From the NCBI GenBank assembly GCA_029204225.1, contig CM055101.1:38609374-38669373 (forward strand): a stretch of 60,000 nt of DNA. Direction: 5' to 3'. Below, piece by piece: positions 53,958 to 60,000 of the stretch. The notes beneath the pieces were generated by a model. The model did no database searches and was not told the DNA's origin. It saw only the letters and a program-made list of their open reading frames with translations. This stretch comes from Diphasiastrum complanatum. Taxonomy: Eukaryota > Streptophyta > Lycopodiopsida > Lycopodiales > Lycopodiaceae. Within the stretch, counting starts at the first letter, position 1. The number at the start of each line of letters is the position of its first letter. The position numbers and the translations under genes are program-made.

Positions 53958-56900
53958 TCAAATCTCTGCATGAGATGAAGCAAGGTGTAGTTTGAGTGAT
54001 ACAACAGAGTAGGCTGGCAAAACCGCTCCAAGGTTTGATCCAAGGCTGCGTATCGGCCTGACCTTTGGTACTACCTGTCTCAAATAACGAAGAGGCTTCA
54101 AATAATTGATAGAGAGAATGTACAAGTCAATAAAAATGTGGAAGGGAAGGGGTTTAGAGAAAGGAAAATCCATAAGTTATTTGTTATATGTATTAATGGA
54201 AACTGAAAACAAATTGCAAGTAATACCTTGTTTGGTTCGCTAAAAGAGTTTTCATCCATCACATTGTTCGCAGAAAGAATTGTGATGGTTGATTGAGATA
54301 TGTCGAAGCTATTTGAATTTATGCCTTCAAGCAGGACTTCAAGTGCTAATGGATCCCCTCCAAAATTAACAGCCTGACAAGAGTCATAAAATACGATGAG
54401 CTCCTTGGTTTCTCTCACAGATAGACCCCTCAATTTTCATTCAACCTTTAACGTCTAAAAATGAGTAGCATAAGAATCCAATGATCCATAACTAAATTTT
54501 CTAGGAACATATAGTCAGATATCACAGCAATTAACATTTGATCTATATGCTGATTGTTCACAATTGACAAATGATTAAAGCAGTGAGTTTCTTATAAGAA
54601 GCTGAGACCTTCAAAATCAGGTAGTCGGAGGGTGGATTTTCACTGTGAACTCGCAAGGCTGATGTGATTAGAGGGACCGTGCTGTTCAAACTTTCAAAAG
54701 AAAATGGGAGAAGAGTTGCACCACTTGAATCCTTAAAGAAATGCTGCACCCAGTAACTTGGTGTACCATACTGTTGCCACGAGTTGAATACGATGACATC
54801 TGGATTAAATCTGCAATGTAAGACTCAGAAGGTGTAATTCCAAAACCATGAGATTTTCAACTGCACATATAGCTCGAAGGCACCATCTCTTGTGAACTAT
54901 TAGCACAATATAACTTGCAGAGGGGCATCAGAACTTTTACATGAAACCAAAAATTTCTGGGATTTTCAAAAGTGGCACAGTGAATCGAAGAACAAGAAAA
55001 CTACATGAAAACATGAGTGTTGTTGAGAACCTGTAACCTCACAAAATCCAAAAAACCTTGTCAAAATTGTCATACAACTTACATGCTAAGCTGCAGGTAT
55101 CAATCTCACCGTCTATCATTGTCGTTCACAAATAATGGAGCCTGGCTTGCCATCTCCACTAAATCACTGAATCAATTCACATTGAATTGAGGCAAAGTGT
55201 GATCCTCCAACTTATGAGTGTAACTGAGATAATGTTATCAACCATACTCTTGAAGCAAAGGATAATTTCGCAAGCACAAAGCATAACTTGGCCAGCCAAA
55301 CTAGGATACAGAAGGTTAGCCAAAAACCTGTTTAATTCTAAGCCTATCATGAAGGCTCCTTCCGCCAAAGCTGCTAATAGACTACCCTTCCCTGCATCTT
55401 GACCAGTAACAGCAAACTCACTGACAAATGCCTGCAAAGTGTGTAAAAACACAGATTCTAAATGCACGTAAAATCTAAATGTCTCCATGTAGCCCCATTT
55501 TCAAGTGCAAAACCCATAGTAAACATTTCAAAATCTGAAGTACACTCAGTCATTTCCTAAACTTTCCTTCTAATGCAGTTAATGGTTGTGAACAAAGTCT
55601 AGCAGCAATCAGTGAGCATAGGTGAAAGCCTCTCTCTTACCTTTGGGCCTTCTCGAGTGACATGATCGAACATGTGAGCCTTTGAAAATAAATCATTTGC
55701 ATTGGTGTATATCTGTTGGTAATGCAACTTTTTGATCAGATGATTGACAAGCATTGCCTCCAATTAGAAATTTTTTCAACAAATCATGTTGCAATGTGGA
55801 ACTCACATGAACATCATAGAGGTCAGAGGGATGATCTAATTGCCCCCACAATCCATCACAGTTAGTAATAAGCTTCATATCTGGATAACTAGCCTTGATG
55901 GCATTGTAGAAGGCCAGGTAATTACCTGGCACACAATATCAAAGAATAAATGGAATGATCTGAGTGTTTTCACAACAAGGATATACGACAAAATTAACAT
56001 CAAAGAACCACACATTTTACGAACCTCTGTAATATGTTCTCCCACAATCTCCATTGCCAACAGCAATGTAGTGAAGCTGAAAGGGATCTGGGTGTCCCAT
56101 ATCTGCACGTATTTGGCCCCATTGGGTTGTAATATCACCTCTTGCAAACTCAATACCCTCAAGAATATCCTGTTGGGAAAGCACTTTAAGATTTATCGTA
56201 AGACAAGTTTCTAGAAAAAATTGCTATGCGATGCACTTCTGCTTTTACACTGTTAAGTGACTAGAATTAACTAATATAGAAAATACCTGAACGAAAGGTC
56301 CAATCAGTGTGTCAGTAACCTCGTCTGTGAAGCTGATCCCTGCAGCATGGCAGATTCAATCTTTTAAGTAAAGAGCTCATTTTCCATACACTTCATCATG
56401 AGAGACTACTAGGATTGGACTGCGGCCAAAGTAAGTACATCCGTACAATCAGACAGTATCCTTGAAATTGTTGTGCTAACAGATGGATACTAGTTATTTT
56501 ACACTCGCACCAGTGTTGAACACCCAAACTGGCAATGCACCCAAATCTTCTGCAAGCTGAAAAAGAAGATAATGCTCTAGTTAACAATCGAATGATGAGA
56601 TTAGCAAGCATCTTGTATTGAAAGAGAAATTTTCAGTGATTGATACATAATGTTAACAATAAATAACCTGCTCACGCTCCCACATGATACCCTTAACTAC
56701 TATAATTTGATACCATACTAGATTGATGTTATTGCTAGGTGTAGTTAAAAGTTTCAAACATGCTTATTAAAGATGAAATAAGCAAGTACCATTCATGATG
56801 ATTATGACCAAATTCAAACTTACAGACAGGGCCTATGTCACCTGAAGAAACTCAAAATAGCCAATTCCATCATCGGACCAATACCCCCAAACGTCTCCAA

Positions 56901-59150
56901 AGTGACCAGGCCTTTCTTCCCATGGTCCAACAGACTCTCGCCACCTCCAAGCATTTTGTAACCTTTCGCCTTCAACATAACTCCCACCTGCAAGCCCACT
57001 TCAAGTCAAGAGAAGGAAACTAGATGTATTTTCACCAACACAAGCATCATTGTACCAAATAAATGAATAATTCAATTTGTGATACCAGGTAACTCTATAT
57101 TGAAACCACAGTCACCCCACTCTGTACAGAATGTGCTTTCAAACTACGTTTCTATAGCAATCTGTACATGTTGATTAAAAAATTGACATTTTTTTTTGGA
57201 AGAATTTTATAGATGTTAAAAAAAGTTGGCAAAAAAAATTTCTCACATGATTTGAAGTTGCGTATGTATGTCACAAATTGTACACTACCAAAACGTATGA
57301 ATTAGGTATCCATTCTTGACATTAACAACAGTTGCAAAAGCAGCTGATAAGTACGCTCACACAAGAAGTAAGACTCCATCACACAATAATGGAATTTCAC
57401 AGTAGCCTTTTCAATCAAATGCCCATGATATGCAGATAATAGTCTTTATACTTCATTGTTTCTAGTGGAAGATTTCTGCAGTGATATTCTGTGCAGGATT
57501 CTGTTACAAAAACTTTTAAATATCAAAACAGGCTCAAAGTGCAAATTTTTTCTACAAAATTATGGAAGTTTCTTAGACCCGCCACAAGGATATCAAATTC
57601 TGCTCCAACAATATGTCTTAGCCTCAGTTTATAAAGAAGGTTTCTGCTTTTCAATACAATCAATATTTGTTCTTATTCAGCTCAGATTAATGACAACTGG
57701 AGAAAAAATGATATTTGCTTAATTTAACAGAGAAAACCATCAAGATTCAAGATATGACAGACTATATGGTATGATCTCAAGTATCTCGTGTAGATTGCAT
57801 TTTGGGATAAAAAGAGTTCACTAATTACCCGGGAATCGGACGAATTTTGGCTTCAAATCTTCCAGCATTTTTGCAAGTCGCACTTGAAAGCCATGCCCCT
57901 AAATGACAAAGCATGAGGAAGTCAAAGCCAGCTAGCCAGCTAGTAAAGCTAAACTCAGGTCATCAGTGCATTTACTGGTCAAGATAGCTGTAGATCTGTG
58001 AGATACAATTAAAACTATGCTGCACTGCCAATATCGGTCCACAATTCTGTCAGGATTTTCACTGTAGTGTAATCAAATATCTTTGGTCAAATTGTGCCCT
58101 CGTTATCACAGCCATAGTTGCACGTTCCAGAACGGAACGCATTCTGGAGCGTGTTCCAGAACACATTCCGTTCCGGAACTTGACCAAAAAAAATTTGAAA
58201 AAAATATGTATTTTTTTAACCAGGAAAAAAATAGTGATAGATGCCATCTTTCTTCTTCGATCTTCTATCCCACTGTCCAAATCTCATGAATGATTCTCTA
58301 CAGAAAGAAACAGAAAAGATTTTCTGTGGGTTGATGATCTGATGCTCATTGAGGAGTGATTTCATCTCGATTACTGTGCACCGTTTGTCTGTTTGAGCTT
58401 TCTGCTACTGACATCTGTCTGGGTAGCCAACTGATTTGCAAATTGCAGCTGCCTTGGTGCTATCTCAGCTGAAGAAATGGACTGACTGGATGAACGAACC
58501 GCCCACTGTTGAGCAAATATTTAAGTAATCTGATTATAATCTATTGCTGATTTAACAAGGTAAAAAACAGCAATAGATAATTCGCGCTTGAGACTGCTAT
58601 CCAGAAGATCAGACTGAGGCAGCATCCAGTAGTAGATGGTTCGTATGTAGGGGCCGGACTTGTTTTTTTAATATTTAAAAACAAAACGTTCCAACCCAGT
58701 AGCCCAAAAGGGTCGGAACGGGTTTCTAAGATCACAGCATAATTCCAGCTCATTGAAAAAAGTCCTGTAGAAATTAGCCTTATGTACACCCCATTATTCA
58801 ATTTTTCCTACATATGCTGATCCATAGCTTGAACTTTTATGTTAAGAAGAAGCTTTCATCAGGAGAGCAAACTTATTTAGATTACTGTAGTGGCTGCTAC
58901 AATGTGAATGACTTATAAAAAGCTTACTTTGTAAGTTTCAAGAGGCAAAGCTGACACTTGATCCAGCCAAATGGTTCCCTTCTTTGAGCTAGTTATAGAA
59001 AGCATGGCATAGTGATCAGTTCCATTGGCTTCCAAATAGAGCTCCTGTTTTGTCCAGTCCCTGGCTGATGATTCGCTCAAACTGATCACAATAGCAGGGG
59101 AGTTGTTAAGGGCAATTAATTTTACAGCAGTATTCAAGAAGAAACAGAAT
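53958..59150 (-). CDS. GH51 alpha-L-arabinofuranosidase (ASD/ARAF-like), 5' part outside or unresolved
   Basis: Minus-strand exons (high to low): ~59150-58928, 57898-57829, 56987-56842, 56556-56505, 56339-56287, 56169-56025, 55925-55807, 55712-55641, 55431-55328, 55166-55110, 54810-54609, 54373-54227, 54074-53958 (TGA 53958-53960). From 57898 on, all junctions are GT..AG and phases agree without a stop. Motifs follow plant GH51 order: TIWLDQVSALPLETYK, GHGF, RFPGGSYVEG, WRESVGPWEERPGHFGD, LAEDLGALPVWVFN, GIEFARGD, GNYLAFYNAIKASYPD, DHPSDLYDVH, FVSEFAVTGQDAGKGSLLAA (nucleophile Glu present), LFVNDNDRR, NSWQQYGTPSYWVQ, VMDENSF, LPAYSVVSLKL. The enzyme removes arabinose from cell-wall arabinoxylan and arabinan. 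Oddity: the acid/base motif GNEDCG reads GNGDCG. The 5' edge of the first listed exon is uncertain (an upstream TAA limits it), and N-terminal exons were not found. Confidence 0.9.
58110..58735. repeat. Intronic repeat with GTTCC/GGAAC palindromes
   Basis: 58121-58182 holds alternating GTTCCAGAAC, GGAACGC, GTGTTCCAGAAC, CATTCCGTTCCGGAACTT. At 58688-58722 GTTCCAACCC...GGGTCGGAACGGG appears. In inverted comparison the two ends share CGTTCC blocks followed by A/T-rich runs. Could be the ends of a small inverted-repeat element inside the GH51 intron, or a heat-shock-element-like cluster (nTTCnnGAAn). Neither is proven. Confidence 0.35.
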
Positions 59151-60000
59151 CTTCCAGGGCATTAGAACTGCCATCAAACAGACATTTACATGTCACAGGA
59201 ATTCTATAATCCAAACATAAATTATGAAATAGAATGATGTGGGTGTGCACACACCCATGCGCACCCCCATGTAGGTAAATTCATTTCTTTTGTTTTTTTG
59301 GCAAAAAAAGTGGAGAATAGTTACATGTTTGGGAGCATTGGATCAAGGCACACCTATCAAAACAAATGGCACATAGATAGGAGCTCTTATGAAAAGTTAA
59401 TGCAAAATCTTAAATTTTGATCAATCTGTGTACTTTTCAAAAACTTGAATTGATCTAGAGAGATTGTTTTGTTTTCTGCTTATTCTGCTGTTTCTACTGC
59501 TGTGAAGAAGCCTTTCATGGACAGATTGATAACGTGAATCGTGATCTTCGCTGGTTTGAGAAAAATTCATTCTGCTGCACTTTAAGACAAGAAGTAGGTG
59601 GTCACGTGGAGTGTCAAGGAAAACTCGAGATTTTCAGTTGCTGAATTTTTAATTCCAAGAGTGCTAGAGCTATTTGCTTAGGGTATTTTTAAAAAAAATA
59701 CACACAAAATACTATATTTTAAGAAGAACCGTCAAAATCTTCGGAACTGTCAAAGATTTTTTGAGGACCAACAAATCTAGAAGAATTTTATGGCAAATAC
59801 TGTGGAACTGGCAGAGATTTTTCAACAAAAGAAGTTTTGCAAAACCAACAAAATTTTCATTGAGAACTGAGTGTCATACAATGGCAAGTTCAAATGATGC
59901 GGTATTATCCAAGACAAGTAACTTGACGACACAAATTTTAGCATTTTCAATTTCAAGATGCAAAATATTCTCATGGATCGAGAATACGGGGATATTGTTA
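59151..60000. other. Upstream of the last recognised GH51 exon: intron or 5' region
   Basis: No N-terminal GH51 motif was found on the minus strand, so this is probably intron. A short GTGTGCACAC palindrome lies near 59247. Confidence 0.4.

Overview
This window is repeat-rich nuclear DNA from a land plant. The evidence is spliced plant genes with GT..AG introns, plant-type Ty1/copia and Ty3/gypsy retrotransposons, a Helitron helicase remnant and long (CT)n microsatellites. I cannot name the species. Only two ordinary host genes are visible, one at each edge, both on the minus strand and both running off the window. The ~50 kb between them is nested, mostly dead transposable-element sequence.

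Left edge: a gene with a signal-peptide exon (2912-2987) and a malectin-like carbohydrate-binding exon (1-542), most like RLP4-type receptor-like proteins. Upstream of it lie (CT)n arrays, an ~880 bp element with terminal inverted repeats (3855-4731) and a decayed minisatellite (6806-7450).

9-27 kb: several fragments of one Ty3/gypsy family, called family A here, in both orientations (9.3-13.5 kb +, 16.85-18.75 kb -, 23.2-26.9 kb +, with a fourth at 49.8-51.5 kb +). A Helitron C-terminus (19280-19456) and two divergent, oppositely oriented copies of another LTR-type element (about 20.8-23.2 kb + and 23.64-25.06 kb -) are interleaved. The minus copy sits inside family A gag.

29.2-35.5 kb: a Ty1/copia element with both LTRs, a methionine-tRNA-type primer site and recognisable gag, protease, integrase, RT and RNase H, all with stops or frameshifts.

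36.7-47.6 kb: a Ty3/gypsy element, probably Tat-related. It has a ~675 bp terminal direct repeat, a primer site, two zinc knuckles, protease, RT, RNase H and integrase. After the integrase come a second RNase H-like domain and an intact 202-codon frame of unknown function.

51.5-53.9 kb is mostly featureless. 53958-59150 holds about twelve exons of a GH51 alpha-L-arabinofuranosidase, incomplete at its 5' end. Its spliced frame is clean, but the expected catalytic acid/base glutamate of the GNE motif is read as glycine. That substitution, the RNase H plus unknown ORF placed downstream of integrase, and the inverted-repeat elements are the observations most worth checking.
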